DNA of 64,000 nt from Burkholderiales bacterium (lineage in GTDB: Bacteria; Pseudomonadota; Gammaproteobacteria; Burkholderiales; Casimicrobiaceae): contig JADZDD010000009.1 in assembly GCA_020851235.1 (NCBI GenBank), positions 51,161 through 115,160 of the forward strand. The letters run 5' to 3'. Below the pieces are notes generated by a model that searched no databases, was not told the origin of the DNA, and saw nothing but the letters and a program-made list of their open reading frames with translations. The stretch's first letter is position 1, and each line of letters opens with the position of its first letter. Both the position numbers and the translations under genes were made by a program. Positions 50,237 to 59,545 of the stretch are shown here, in pieces.

Positions 50237-50779
50237 CTACGCGTAGGTCTCCGCGCGCGCGAGCACCACACCCGCCGCGTCCTTCGCCGCAAGGGTGGGC
50301 GGTGCGGTGAGCGGCCAGGCGATCGAAAGCGCGGGGTCGTTCCACAACAGCGTGCGCTCGTGCTCCGGATACCAATAGTCGGTCGTCTTGTAGAGGAACT
50401 CCGCATCCTCCGAGACGACGAGAAAGCCGTGCGCGAAGCCGGGCGGCACCCACAGCATCTTCCGGCTCGCCGCCGAGAGCGTGATCGCCACGTGCTGCCC
50501 GAAGCGCGGTGAGCTGCGCCGCAGGTCGACGACGACGTCGAGCACCTCGCCCAACGTCGCACGCACGAGCTTGCCCTGCGCGTGCTCGATCTGGTAGTGC
50601 AGGCCGCGCAGGACGCCGCGGCGCGAGCGCGAATGGTTGTCCTGCACGAAGTCGACGTCGAGCCCTGCGCTCGCGAAGGCGCGACGGTTCCAACTCTCGT
50701 AGAAGAAGCCGCGATCGTCGCCGAACACCCGCGGCTCGATCAGCAGGACCTCGGGCAGTGCGAGCGCGGTGATCTTCAT
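50237..50779 (-). CDS. rfbC: dTDP-4-dehydrorhamnose 3,5-epimerase
   Basis: The 180-residue cupin has the family signature RGVLRGLHYQ with catalytic His, the dimer motif DNHSRSR, and PPGFAHGFLV. It epimerises C3 and C5 of the dTDP-4-keto sugar. The start at 50779 matches family length and leaves 65 bp to rfbA. Confidence 0.95.
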   Translation of the reverse strand: MKITALALPEVLLIEPRVFGDDRGFFYESWNRRAFASAGLDVDFVQDNHSRSRRGVLRGLHYQIEHAQGKLVRATLGEVLDVVVDLRRSSPRFGQHVAITLSAASRKMLWVPPGFAHGFLVVSEDAEFLYKTTDYWYPEHERTLLWNDPALSIAWPLTAPPTLAAKDAAGVVLARAETYA

Positions 50780-50844
50780 GGCGCAAGAGTCGGGGGCGAG
50801 ACGCCGGGGGAGGGTCGCACGATGCAAGGCCGCTCGCGCCGCCG

Positions 50845-51756
50845 TCAGCGCCGCGTGGCGTCGCCGAGCAGCGCGAGGAGGTACTGGCCGTAGCCGCTCC
50901 GGGTGAGCGCGCGGCCGAGGGCCTCGAACGCGGCGTCGTCGATGTAGCCCAGGCGCCAGGCGATCTCCTCCGGGCAGGCGATCTTCAGGCCCTGCCGCCG
51001 CTCGAGCGTGGCGATGTACTGCGCCGCCTCGAGAAGCGACTCGTTCGTTCCGGTGTCGAGCCACGCCATGCCCCGTCCCAGAACTTCGCACGAGAGCGCG
51101 CCCTGCGCGAGATACGCGCGGTTCACGTCGGTGATCTCGAGCTCGCCGCGTGGTGACGGCGCGAGATCGCGTGCGATGTCGAGCACGCGGTTGTCGTAGA
51201 AGTACAGGCCGGTCACGGCGTAGCGCGACCGGGGGCGCGCCGGCTTCTCCTCGAGCGAGAGCACGCGACCGGCGGTATCGAACTCGGCCACGCCGTAGCG
51301 CTCGGGATCGGCCACCGGGTACGCGAACACCGTCGCGCCGTCGGCGCGCGTGTTCGCGCGCTCGAGCTGCGGCTGCAGGTCGTGGCCGTGGAAGATGTTG
51401 TCGCCGAGGACGAGTGCGCTCGAGTCGCGCCCGACGAAGTCGCGGCCGATGATGAAGGCCTGCGCGAGGCCTTCCGGTGCCGGCTGCACGGCGTAGGACA
51501 GCGTGAGGCCCCAGCGACTGCCGTCGCCCAGGAGCTGACGAAAGCGCGGCGTGTCCTCGGGCGTCGAGATGAGGAGGATCTCGCGAATGCCGGCGAGCAT
51601 GAGCGTCGACAGCGGGTAGTAGATCATCGGCTTGTCGTACACGGGCAGAAGCTGCTTGCTCACCACCTGCGTCACCGGATGCAGGCGCGTGCCCGAGCCG
51701 CCCGCGAGGATGATGCCCTTGCGCGCGCGCGGCGCCGTGGAGATCGGGGTCGTCAT
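50845..51756 (-). CDS. rfbA: Glucose-1-phosphate thymidylyltransferase
   Basis: The 303-residue protein has the nucleotide-binding loop [11 protein letters not shown] and the catalytic K in [12 protein letters not shown], with [11 protein letters not shown] near the C-terminus. It makes dTDP-glucose from dTTP and glucose-1-phosphate. An in-frame extension upstream of 51756 is shadow of rfbB. Confidence 0.96.
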   Translation of the reverse strand: MTTPISTAPRARKGIILAGGSGTRLHPVTQVVSKQLLPVYDKPMIYYPLSTLMLAGIREILLISTPEDTPRFRQLLGDGSRWGLTLSYAVQPAPEGLAQAFIIGRDFVGRDSSALVLGDNIFHGHDLQPQLERANTRADGATVFAYPVADPERYGVAEFDTAGRVLSLEEKPARPRSRYAVTGLYFYDNRVLDIARDLAPSPRGELEITDVNRAYLAQGALSCEVLGRGMAWLDTGTNESLLEAAQYIATLERRQGLKIACPEEIAWRLGYIDDAAFEALGRALTRSGYGQYLLALLGDATRR

Positions 51757-51785
51757 GTTCGTCGTGGCCCGCGGCGCGCTTCGCG

Positions 51786-52835
51786 TCACGCCGCGTAGTG
51801 CTGCGCCACCCACTGGCGGTACTCGCCGCTCGTCACGGCGGCGACCCACTGTGCATGGTCGACGTACCAGCGCACCGTGCGCCGGATCCCCGAAGCGAAG
51901 GTCTCGCGGGGGGACCAGCCGAGCTCGTCGCGAATCTTCGCGGGATCGATCGCGTAACGGCGATCGTGTCCTGGCCGATCCTTGACGTACGTGATGAGCG
52001 CTGCGTAATCCGGGCCCGGCCGGCACTCGGCCAGCGCAGCACACACCGTGCGCACGACGTCGATGTTGGTCATCTCGGCATTGCCGCCGATGTTGTACGT
52101 CGCCCCGGGCGTGCCGTGCGCGAGAACGGCACGAATCGCCGCGCAGTGATCGCCGACGTACAGCCAGTCGCGCACGTTGAGCCCGTCGCCGTACACCGGC
52201 AGCGGCTTGCCGGCGAGCGCATTGACGACCATGAGCGGAATGAGCTTCTCCGGAAACTGCAGCGGCCCGTAGTTGTTCGAGCAGTTGGTGGTGAGCGTGG
52301 GCACGCCGTACGTGTGGTGATACGCGCGCACGAGATGGTCGGAGGCCGCCTTCGACGCCGAGTACGGACTGTTCGGCGCATAGGGTGTCGTCTCCGAGAA
52401 GCCGGCGGCATCCGGGGCGAGCGACCCGTAGACCTCGTCGGTCGACACGTGCAGGAAGCGGAACGCCGCCTGCTCGCCCGCGGGAAGCGAGGCCCACCAC
52501 GTGCGTGTGGTGTCGAGGAGCGTGAACGTGCCCACGACGTTGGTCTCGATGAACGCAGCCGGTCCATGGATCGAGCGATCGACGTGCGATTCGGCGGCGA
52601 GGTTGACAACCGCCCGGGGCCGGTGCTCGCGCAACAGCGCGCCGACGAGCGCGGCATCGCCGATGTCGCCGCGCACGAAGACATGTCGTGGGTCGTCGGC
52701 GAGCGCCGCGAAATTCGCGGGATTGCCGGCGTAGGTCAGCTTGTCGACGTTGACGACCGCCTCGCCGGTGGCGGCGATCCAGTCCAGCACGAAATTCGAG
52801 CCGATGAAGCCGGCCCCGCCGGTGACGAGAATCAT
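51786..52835 (-). CDS. rfbB: dTDP-glucose 4,6-dehydratase
   Basis: The 349-residue extended SDR has [17 protein letters not shown] and YSASK, and the C-terminal [12 protein letters not shown]. It dehydrates dTDP-glucose to the 4-keto-6-deoxy sugar. The start at 52835 precedes the Rossmann motif directly; ATG 52877 would add 14 non-conserved residues. It leads the rfbBACD run. Confidence 0.96.
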   Translation of the reverse strand: MILVTGGAGFIGSNFVLDWIAATGEAVVNVDKLTYAGNPANFAALADDPRHVFVRGDIGDAALVGALLREHRPRAVVNLAAESHVDRSIHGPAAFIETNVVGTFTLLDTTRTWWASLPAGEQAAFRFLHVSTDEVYGSLAPDAAGFSETTPYAPNSPYSASKAASDHLVRAYHHTYGVPTLTTNCSNNYGPLQFPEKLIPLMVVNALAGKPLPVYGDGLNVRDWLYVGDHCAAIRAVLAHGTPGATYNIGGNAEMTNIDVVRTVCAALAECRPGPDYAALITYVKDRPGHDRRYAIDPAKIRDELGWSPRETFASGIRRTVRWYVDHAQWVAAVTSGEYRQWVAQHYAA

Positions 52836-52918
52836 GGAGTGGGCGGCGTGGTCGCCGTCACGTTGACCGGGCCGCATTCTACCAGTGCCGCCGCCTCATC
52901 CTCGCGCACGAGGCGCGG

Positions 52919-53890
52919 TCAGACGTGATGGAACTCGCGATACCACGCGACGAAGCGCGCAAGCCCGGCGGCCAGCGGCGTATGCGGCGCGAAGCCCGTG
53001 GCGGCGGCAAGGCGCGCGATCGAGGCCCGGGTCGCGCGGACGTCGCCGGGCTGCATGGGAACGAACTCGCAGATCGGAGCGCAGCCCAGCGCGTGGGCGA
53101 GTGCGGTGATGAAGTCACCGAGCGCCACCGCCTCGCTGTTGCCGATGTTGTAGAGGGCGGCGGGTGCGCCGGTGGCAGGCGCCGGCGGGATCGCGAGGAC
53201 ACGCGCAACACCTTCGACGATGTCGTCGACGTAGGTGAAGTCGCGCTCCATGCGACCCTCGTTGAAGACGCGGATCGGCTGTCCGGCGAGGATCGCGCGG
53301 GTGAAGAGCATCGGCGCCTGGTCGGGCCGGCCCCAGGGGCCGTAGACGGTGAAAAAGCGCAGCCCGGTCACCGGCAGGGCGAACAGGTGCGCGTAGCTGT
53401 GCGCCATGAGCTCGTTGGCGGCCTTCGTGGCCGCGTACAGGCTCACGGGTTGGTCGACGCGCTGGTCCTCGGAGAACGGGAGCGTGTTCGATGCGCCGTA
53501 CACCGACGAGCTCGAGGCGTAGACGAGGTGCGCGATGCGCGCGTGCCGGCAGCCTTCGAGCACGTGACCGAAGGCGACGAGGTTGTCGCGTACGTACGCG
53601 TCCGGCGCTTCGAGCGAATGCCGCACTCCCGGTTGCGCGGCGAGATGCACGACGTGGGTGAAAGCGCCGTCGCGAAACAGGCGCGCGGTGCGGTCGGCGT
53701 CGGCAAGGTCGTGCTGCACGAAAGAGAATCCCGGCAGGCCGCGCAGCGCCGCGACGCGCGCGTGCTTGAGCGCCACGTCGTAGTACGGAGCGAAGTTGTC
53801 GACGCCGGTCACCGCGAAGCCACGCGCGAGCAGGACCCGCGCGGTGTGCATTCCGATGAAGCCGGCGGCTCCGGTGACGAGGACGTGCAT
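52919..53890 (-). CDS. NAD-dependent nucleotide-sugar epimerase (UDP-glucuronate 4-epimerase-like)
   Basis: The 323-residue extended SDR has GAAGFIGMHTA, AAQPGVRHSLE, SSSSVYG, YAATK and GPWGRPDQAPMLFT, the pattern of UDP-glucuronate 4-epimerases, which make UDP-galacturonate for LPS or capsule. The start at 53890 places the Rossmann motif near residue 8. Substrate assignment is from sequence type only. It lies between the glycosyltransferase and rfbB genes on the same strand. Confidence 0.87.
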   Translation of the reverse strand: MHVLVTGAAGFIGMHTARVLLARGFAVTGVDNFAPYYDVALKHARVAALRGLPGFSFVQHDLADADRTARLFRDGAFTHVVHLAAQPGVRHSLEAPDAYVRDNLVAFGHVLEGCRHARIAHLVYASSSSVYGASNTLPFSEDQRVDQPVSLYAATKAANELMAHSYAHLFALPVTGLRFFTVYGPWGRPDQAPMLFTRAILAGQPIRVFNEGRMERDFTYVDDIVEGVARVLAIPPAPATGAPAALYNIGNSEAVALGDFITALAHALGCAPICEFVPMQPGDVRATRASIARLAAATGFAPHTPLAAGLARFVAWYREFHHV

Positions 53891-53914
53891 CGTGGCGTGC
53901 CCGCGCAAGCGGAC

Positions 53915-54682
53915 TCAGCGGCCCTTCCCGGCCGACAGGGCGCGCAGCTTCACGTACTTGAGGAAGCTCGCGAAGGCGCCGATGGCGATGTGCGCGAAAC
54001 CCGCCACGCCGTCGAGGAAACCGAGCTTGACCACGTAAAAGCGCAGGAAGCGCACGAGTGGCGAGAATGCGATGCGTGCGGCACCCGCGGTCTCCCCGGC
54101 GGCGTGCAGCGCCTGCGCCTGCAACGTCGTGTAGCGGTTCTGCTTCGCGACGTACGCCTCGATCGACTCCGCCGATTCGTGCAGCAGGTCGCCGGCGAGG
54201 CGCGCGACGGGCCCTTGCGCCACGACGTTCTCGTGGACGGCGTCGTCGGACCAGCGGGCGCGGCGGCGATCGAAGAGCCGGACGTTCCAGTCCGGATAAC
54301 CCTCGCCGTGCGCGAGCCAGCGCCCGAGGAAGCGATTGCGGCGCGCGATCGCGTAGCCCGCGGCCGCCGGCGGGCCGTGCGCGAACGCGGCGCGGATCGC
54401 GGCCTCCAGCACGGGCGACACGCGCTCGTCGGCGTCGATGCACAGCACCCAGTCGTGCTGCGCCTGGGTCACGGCAAAATTCTTCTGGGGACCATAGCCT
54501 TCCCAGTCGTGCGCGATGACGCGCGCACCGGCCCGTTGCGCGATCGCTACGGTATCATCGCGGCTGCCCGAATCGACCACCACCGCTTCCGCGGCGAACG
54601 GTGCCGAGGCAAGGCACGCGCCAAGTTCGTGCGCGGCGTCGCGGGTGATCACGATGAGCGAGAGGGGGAGCGATTCGGACAT
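53915..54682 (-). CDS. Family 2 glycosyltransferase (WaaE/KdtX-like)
   Basis: The 255-residue protein has a GT-A fold start (LSLIVITRDAAHELGACLAS), DSGSRDDT and the DxD-like CIDADERV, then WNVRLFDRRRARW. It matches LPS inner-core beta-1,4-glucosyltransferases of the WaaE/KdtX type, consistent with the Kdo and heptose transferases encoded divergently next door. A hydrophobic region near residues 210-235 suggests membrane association. Acceptor specificity is inferred. Confidence 0.85.
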   Translation of the reverse strand: MSESLPLSLIVITRDAAHELGACLASAPFAAEAVVVDSGSRDDTVAIAQRAGARVIAHDWEGYGPQKNFAVTQAQHDWVLCIDADERVSPVLEAAIRAAFAHGPPAAAGYAIARRNRFLGRWLAHGEGYPDWNVRLFDRRRARWSDDAVHENVVAQGPVARLAGDLLHESAESIEAYVAKQNRYTTLQAQALHAAGETAGAARIAFSPLVRFLRFYVVKLGFLDGVAGFAHIAIGAFASFLKYVKLRALSAGKGR

Positions 54683-54832
54683 GCGCGGCGCGGCCCGACG
54701 TGTGACGTTTCGAACGACGAGCGGACTGCCGCGGATTCTACGTGGTTTGCCACGACCCGCGGGGGGTGCGCGCGACGCGCTCCCGCGTCGCGGCGCAGTG
54801 CCGCGTCGCGCGACGATGGACGCGAGCCTGCG

Positions 54833-55813
54833 ATGAGCGGGCCCGCGCTGCTCGTCGTGCGTCCCTCGTCGCTCGGCGATGTCGTGCACACGCTCGCGCT
54901 CGTCTCCGATGTCGAGGCGCACGTGCCAGGCGCCACCGTCGATTGGGTCGCCGAGGAGGCGTTCGCGCCGCTCGTGCGGCTCGATCCTCGCATCCGCCGC
55001 GTCGTGCAGCTCCCGTTGCGCCGCTGGCGGCGGGCGCCCGCGCCGCTGCGAACGCTGCGCGAGATGCGCGCCTTCGCGCGGGAGCTGCGCGCCTTTCGCT
55101 ACGACGCGATCCTCGATTTGCAAGAGCAGGTGAAAGGAGCGCTGGTGACCCGGCTCGCGCGCGGCTGCCGCCACGGGTTCGACCGGAACAGCATCCGCGA
55201 GCCGATCGCCACCCTGCTCGACGACGTGCACCACGCGATCGCGCGCGACCAGCACTTCATCGACAAGGCACGCGCGCTTGCCGCTGCCGCGCTCGGTTAC
55301 GCCGTGACGCACGCGCCGCGCTGGTCGTTCGCCCTGCCGCACGACGCCACATCGGTGCTGCCCGAGCGCCCGTACGCGCTCGCGCTGCACGCGACGAGTC
55401 GAGCCGACAAGCTTTGGTCCGAGGAGGCCTGGCGCGGTCTCATCGCGCATTGCGCGCGCGAGGACATCGCGGTGCTGCTGCCTTGGGGTGACGAGGCGGA
55501 GCGGGCGCGCAGCGAACGCCTGGCCCGTGGGATGGCGACCGCGATCGTGCCGCCGCGGCGGTCGCTACCCGAGATGGCGGCGCTCGCGCGCCACGCGCAG
55601 GTGGTCGTCGGTGTCGACACCGGTCTCACGCACCTCGCCGCCGCCCTGGGGACACCGACGGTGGCGATCTTCACGGCGACCGATGCCGCACTCGCCGGCG
55701 TGGCTCGCGCCGGCCCGCACGCCGAGGATCAGGGGGGTGGGGGCCGGGTCCCCACGCTCGACGAGGTGACGGCCGCACTCGCCCGGGTCGGGCGTCACGC
55801 GTCCGGACGCTGA
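54833..55813 (+). CDS. waaC: LPS heptosyltransferase I
   Basis: The 326-residue GT9 protein has VRPSSLGDVVHTL at the N-terminus, a Kdo-recognition region, HATSRADKLWSEEAW and the ADP-heptose site GVDTGLTHLAAALGTPTVAIF. It adds the first heptose to Kdo2-lipid A. It lies nine bases before waaA on the same strand. The 150-bp gap to the divergent glycosyltransferase presumably holds both promoters. Confidence 0.94.
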   Translation: MSGPALLVVRPSSLGDVVHTLALVSDVEAHVPGATVDWVAEEAFAPLVRLDPRIRRVVQLPLRRWRRAPAPLRTLREMRAFARELRAFRYDAILDLQEQVKGALVTRLARGCRHGFDRNSIREPIATLLDDVHHAIARDQHFIDKARALAAAALGYAVTHAPRWSFALPHDATSVLPERPYALALHATSRADKLWSEEAWRGLIAHCAREDIAVLLPWGDEAERARSERLARGMATAIVPPRRSLPEMAALARHAQVVVGVDTGLTHLAAALGTPTVAIFTATDAALAGVARAGPHAEDQGGGGRVPTLDEVTAALARVGRHASGR

Positions 55814-55822
55814 CGACACGCC

Positions 55823-57082
55823 ATGCAACTCGTCTATCGCCTCCTGTGGTGGATCGCGCTGCCGCTCCTGCCGTTGCGGCTGTGGTGGCGCGGTCGGCGT
55901 GAGCCCGGCTACCGCGACCGCATCGGCGAGCGCTTCGGCTTCTACGGACCGGCGAGCCCCGTGGCGCGAGACGTGGTGTGGGTGCACGCGGTGTCGCTCG
56001 GCGAAACGCGTGCCGTCACCCCGCTCGTCCGCCGCATCCTGGACGCGCGCCCGCAGGCGACGGTCCTGCTCACGCACATGACCGCGACCGGGCGCGCCGC
56101 CGGTGCCGAACTCGCGGGGCCGCGCGTGATCCAGGCGTGGCTGCCCTACGACGTGCCCTTCGCCGTCGACGCCTTCCTCACCCGGTTTGCCCCGCGCGTG
56201 GGGCTGCTCATGGAGACCGAGGTCTGGCCCACGCTCGTGGCGGCGTGCGCGCGGCGGCGCATTGCGCTGTTCCTCGTCAATGCGCGTTTGTCGGCGCGCT
56301 CGCTTGCGGGCTACCAGCGCGCGCACTCGCTCACCGAGCCGATGTTCGCCGCCTTGCGCACCGTGTATGCGCAAACCGAGGCCGACGCGGCCCGCCTGCA
56401 CGAGGCCGGCGCGCACGACGTGAAGGTGATCGGCAACCTCAAGTTCGACGTCTCGGCGCCGGCCGATACCGCGGCGCGTAGCGCCGAGTTGCGACGCCGG
56501 ATCGGCCCCCGGCCGACGTGGGTTGCCGGTTGCACGCGCGACGGCGAGGAGGCGCTGATCCTCGATGCGCTCGCGTCGGCGCCGCTGCCCGAGGCCACCC
56601 TCACGGTCATCGTCCCGCGCCATCCGCAGCGCTTCGCCGACGTGGCGGCGCTGCTCACCGCGCGCGGCATCGCGTTCGTCCGGCGCAGCGACGCGTGCGA
56701 CGTGCCCGCGACGGCGAGCGTGCTCCTGGGCGATTCGCTGGGGGAACTCGCTGCGTACTACGCCGCGGCCGACGTCGCCTTCGTCGCCGGCAACCTCGCC
56801 CCGCTCGGCGGTCACAATCTCATCGAGGCCATCGCCGCGGGAACGCCCACGCTCGTCGGGCCGCACACGTTCAATTTCGCGCAGGCTGCCCAGGAGGCGA
56901 TCGCGGTCGGCGCGGCGCGGCGCGTCGACGACGCGGCGGGGCTGCTGCGCGAAGTGGGGTTGCTCCTGGCCGACCCTGAAGGACGGGCGCGGATGCGGGT
57001 GGCCGGCGCGGCCTTTCTCGCCGCGCACCGGGGTGCGACCGAGCGCCTTTGGCGCGAGCTCAGCCGCTCAATCGGCGGTTGA
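55823..57082 (+). CDS. waaA: 3-deoxy-D-manno-octulosonic acid transferase
   Basis: The 419-residue protein has an N-terminal membrane anchor (LVYRLLWWIALPLLPLRLWW), SLGETRA with the catalytic Glu, METEVWP and GGHNLIE. It transfers Kdo from CMP-Kdo to lipid IVA. The last 23 bases overlap the 3' end of the TolC gene on the opposite strand. Together with waaC it builds the LPS inner core. Confidence 0.96.
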   Translation: MQLVYRLLWWIALPLLPLRLWWRGRREPGYRDRIGERFGFYGPASPVARDVVWVHAVSLGETRAVTPLVRRILDARPQATVLLTHMTATGRAAGAELAGPRVIQAWLPYDVPFAVDAFLTRFAPRVGLLMETEVWPTLVAACARRRIALFLVNARLSARSLAGYQRAHSLTEPMFAALRTVYAQTEADAARLHEAGAHDVKVIGNLKFDVSAPADTAARSAELRRRIGPRPTWVAGCTRDGEEALILDALASAPLPEATLTVIVPRHPQRFADVAALLTARGIAFVRRSDACDVPATASVLLGDSLGELAAYYAAADVAFVAGNLAPLGGHNLIEAIAAGTPTLVGPHTFNFAQAAQEAIAVGAARRVDDAAGLLREVGLLLADPEGRARMRVAGAAFLAAHRGATERLWRELSRSIGG

Positions 57083-58409
57083 GGTCCTCGACGTCGCGCT
57101 CGTTCAGCGTGCCGACCGCCGCCTTCAAGCGCAGCACCGCGAGGAGATACTGGAAGTACGCGTTGGCGAGGTCGCGACGCGTCTGGAAGACGTTTTGCCG
57201 CACGTTGAGCACGTCGAGGTTGGTGCGGATGCCAACCTCCTGGCCGAGGATGTTCGATTGCAGCGCCACCTCGGCCGAGGCGACCGCCTGCTCGAACGCC
57301 TTCACCCCCGCGGCGGCGCTGTTGATGCCGTAGAAGCCATCCTGCGCGTTCTGGACCGCCTGACGCGTCACGGTCTCCAGGTCGGCGCGCGACTTGTCCT
57401 GGAGCGAAATCGCCTCGCGCACCCGGGAGGTCACGAAGCCACCTTGGTAGATCGGCACGTTGACGACCACGCCGAAGAGCGCCGTGCGCGAATTGCCGGA
57501 GAAATCGTTCGTCGGTGACCCGCTCGAGGCCTGCGCACCGGCGCTCGCCACGAGATCGAGCGTCGGCAGATGGCCCGCACGCGCGCGATCGACCTCGAGC
57601 GATGCGATTTCGTAGTTGGACCGCGCCACGCGGATCTGCAGGTTCTGCTGGCGTGCCCGCTCCACCCAGTACTCGACGTTGTTGGGCTCGGGCAGCGGCG
57701 GCTCGAAGCCGTGGCCCAACCGGACGAGCGACTTCGGTACCCGGCCGATGATCGCCGCGAGCGCCGTGCGGCGGCGCTCGAGATCATTGCGTGCCTGGAT
57801 CTCGGTGGCCACGATCGAGTCGAAGCGTGCCTGCGCTTCGTTGGTATCGGTGATCGTGGCGGTGCCCACCTCGAAGTTGCGCTTCGCCTGCGCCAACTGC
57901 TCGGCGGTGGCGAGCTTCTGCTGCGCGGCGAGTTCGATGTTGAATTCGGCGAGCAGCACGTCGAAATACGCCACCGCCGTGCGCAGGATCAGGTCCTGCT
58001 GCGCCAAGCCCAGCGTCGAGTCGGACTGCGTCACCTGCTCGCGCGCCTGGTCGAGGGCCACGACGCTCGCCGGGCGGTACAGCGGCTGCGACGCGGAGAA
58101 GGTGAGATTGCCCACGCCGTACTGCTGCGAGGTGCTGATCCGCGGCGAAGTGTTGAGCGTCGCGTCGTACGAATTGGCGTTCGCCTGCCCTGCTGCCGAG
58201 AGCTGCGGCAGCAGCGCCGAGCGGGCCTGTGGCACGCGTTCCTGCGTGGCCTCCCACAACGAGCGCGCCGAAGCGAGTGCGGGATCCTGCCTTTGCGCCT
58301 CGCGATAGATCTGCAGGAGATCTTCGGCGCCGGCGGCAGTGCCGAGGAGCGTGAAGGCCGCGGCGAGGACGATCCGGTGGGTGGCGGCGAGGATGCGGCG
58401 TGTGGTCAT
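57060..58409 (-). CDS. tolC: TolC-family outer-membrane efflux protein
   Basis: The 449-residue precursor has a signal peptide (AAAFTLLGTAAGAEDL) and two internally repeated outer-membrane efflux domains rich in coiled-coil helices (QAREQVTQSDSTLGLAQQDLILRTAVAYFDVLLAE). It forms the exit duct for RND pumps and type I secretion. It is downstream of rhodanese and pcm, a frequent betaproteobacterial order, and here also of a full RND pump, so it is probably that pump's outer-membrane partner. It converges with waaA with a 23-base overlap. Confidence 0.94.
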   Translation of the reverse strand: MTTRRILAATHRIVLAAAFTLLGTAAGAEDLLQIYREAQRQDPALASARSLWEATQERVPQARSALLPQLSAAGQANANSYDATLNTSPRISTSQQYGVGNLTFSASQPLYRPASVVALDQAREQVTQSDSTLGLAQQDLILRTAVAYFDVLLAEFNIELAAQQKLATAEQLAQAKRNFEVGTATITDTNEAQARFDSIVATEIQARNDLERRRTALAAIIGRVPKSLVRLGHGFEPPLPEPNNVEYWVERARQQNLQIRVARSNYEIASLEVDRARAGHLPTLDLVASAGAQASSGSPTNDFSGNSRTALFGVVVNVPIYQGGFVTSRVREAISLQDKSRADLETVTRQAVQNAQDGFYGINSAAAGVKAFEQAVASAEVALQSNILGQEVGIRTNLDVLNVRQNVFQTRRDLANAYFQYLLAVLRLKAAVGTLNERDVEDLNRRLSG

Positions 58410-58469
58410 GTCCGTTCTTGGGGTGCGCCGCGACGAGGGTGACGCGGCGCCGCGTTCGCGCTCGACGAT

Positions 58470-58796
58470 TCAGTAGCGGGGCATGCCGCGATCGACGGTC
58501 GCCGCCCAGGCGTCGACGCCGCCTTCCAGGTTGTGCAGCCGGGCAAAGCCCTGGTGGGCGAGCCAGCGCGCGGCCTGCGCGCTTCGCGCACCGTGATGGC
58601 AGACGAGGACGAGATCGCGATCCGCCGGCAAGTCGGCCACGCGCGCCGGCAACTCGCGCAGCGGAATCGAGCGCGAGCCCTCGATCCGGCAGCGCGCGAA
58701 TTCCCAGGGCTCGCGAACGTCGACCACGACCGGCGCATCGCGCGCAGCATCGGCGCGCCACGCCGCCAGCTCGGTGGGGTCCACGCGGGCGTACAT
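58470..58796 (-). CDS. Rhodanese-like sulfurtransferase
   Basis: The 108-residue single-domain rhodanese has the active-site loop LVCHHGARS with Cys66, and CRIEGSRSIPLREL. It would carry a persulfide sulfur; the physiological acceptor is unknown. Its ATG shares one base with the pcm stop (TGATG), so the two are translationally coupled. Confidence 0.92.
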   Translation of the reverse strand: MYARVDPTELAAWRADAARDAPVVVDVREPWEFARCRIEGSRSIPLRELPARVADLPADRDLVLVCHHGARSAQAARWLAHQGFARLHNLEGGVDAWAATVDRGMPRY

Positions 58797-59446
58797 CAGA
58801 AGGTGAAACGCGACGGCGTCGCGGCGTTCTTGAGGGGTGCGACGGTGGTTTCGAAAAGATCGGTCGTGACCCGTGCGCCCGGGGCGGTCCAGGCGACGAC
58901 CCGTGCCGTCATCGCCGGCGCCTCACCGACGATCGCGAAGAGACGACCGTTGGGCTTGAGTTGCGCGACGAAGCGCTCGGGCAGGAGCGGCGTCGACCCG
59001 GTGAGCACGATGACGTCGTACGCCTCGTTGCCCCACCCCCGCGCGCCGTCACCGACCTCGCAGCGCACGTTCGCAAACCCGTACTGCGTCAGGCGCGACG
59101 CGGCGGCCGCGGAAAGTGCGGGGTCGATCTCGACCGTGGTCACGTGCGCGGCACGGCTCGCGAGCAGCGCGCTGAAATAGCCGCTGCCGGTGCCGATCTC
59201 GAGGGCCGCCTCGCCGGACTGGACGTTGAGCGCCTGCAGGACACGGGCCTCGACCTTGGGCATCCACATGCGTTCGCCGCCGGGCAACGGCAACTCGAGG
59301 TCGGCGAAGGCCAGCGCCCGATACATCGGGGGCACGAAGTTCTCGCGGCGCACGACGAAGAGGAGGTCGAGGATGTCCTGGTCGAGGACGTCCCACGGGC
59401 GGATCTGCTGCTCGACCATGTTGAAGCGGGCTTGTTCGAGATCCAT
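58796..59446 (-). CDS. pcm: Protein-L-isoaspartate O-methyltransferase
   Basis: The 216-residue protein has the SAM-binding motif EIGTGSGYFSALLA and an N-terminal segment MVEQQIRPWDVLD typical of the proteobacterial pcm/tolC-linked branch. It repairs isoaspartyl residues by methylation. An extended -10 (TGCGATAAT) lies about 57 bp upstream, suggesting its own promoter in addition to read-through from the pump genes. Confidence 0.93.
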   Translation of the reverse strand: MDLEQARFNMVEQQIRPWDVLDQDILDLLFVVRRENFVPPMYRALAFADLELPLPGGERMWMPKVEARVLQALNVQSGEAALEIGTGSGYFSALLASRAAHVTTVEIDPALSAAAASRLTQYGFANVRCEVGDGARGWGNEAYDVIVLTGSTPLLPERFVAQLKPNGRLFAIVGEAPAMTARVVAWTAPGARVTTDLFETTVAPLKNAATPSRFTF

Positions 59447-59502
59447 CGTGACGGGTGGCCGATGCGCTGCGAAAGGTGGGCGAGGGGCAATCGTGGCTTG
59501 GC

Positions 59503-59511
59503 ATTATCGCA
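59503..59511 (-). promoter_or_regulatory. Extended -10 promoter element upstream of pcm
   Basis: On the minus strand TGCGATAAT is an extended -10 (TGN plus GATAAT) in the 99-bp gap between the pump stop and pcm. The -35 position reads GGATCC, a poor match, as is common for extended -10 promoters. Confidence 0.4.
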
Positions 59512-59545
59512 TGGCGAGGCGGCGCGGATCCCGGTGCCGCCGCGG

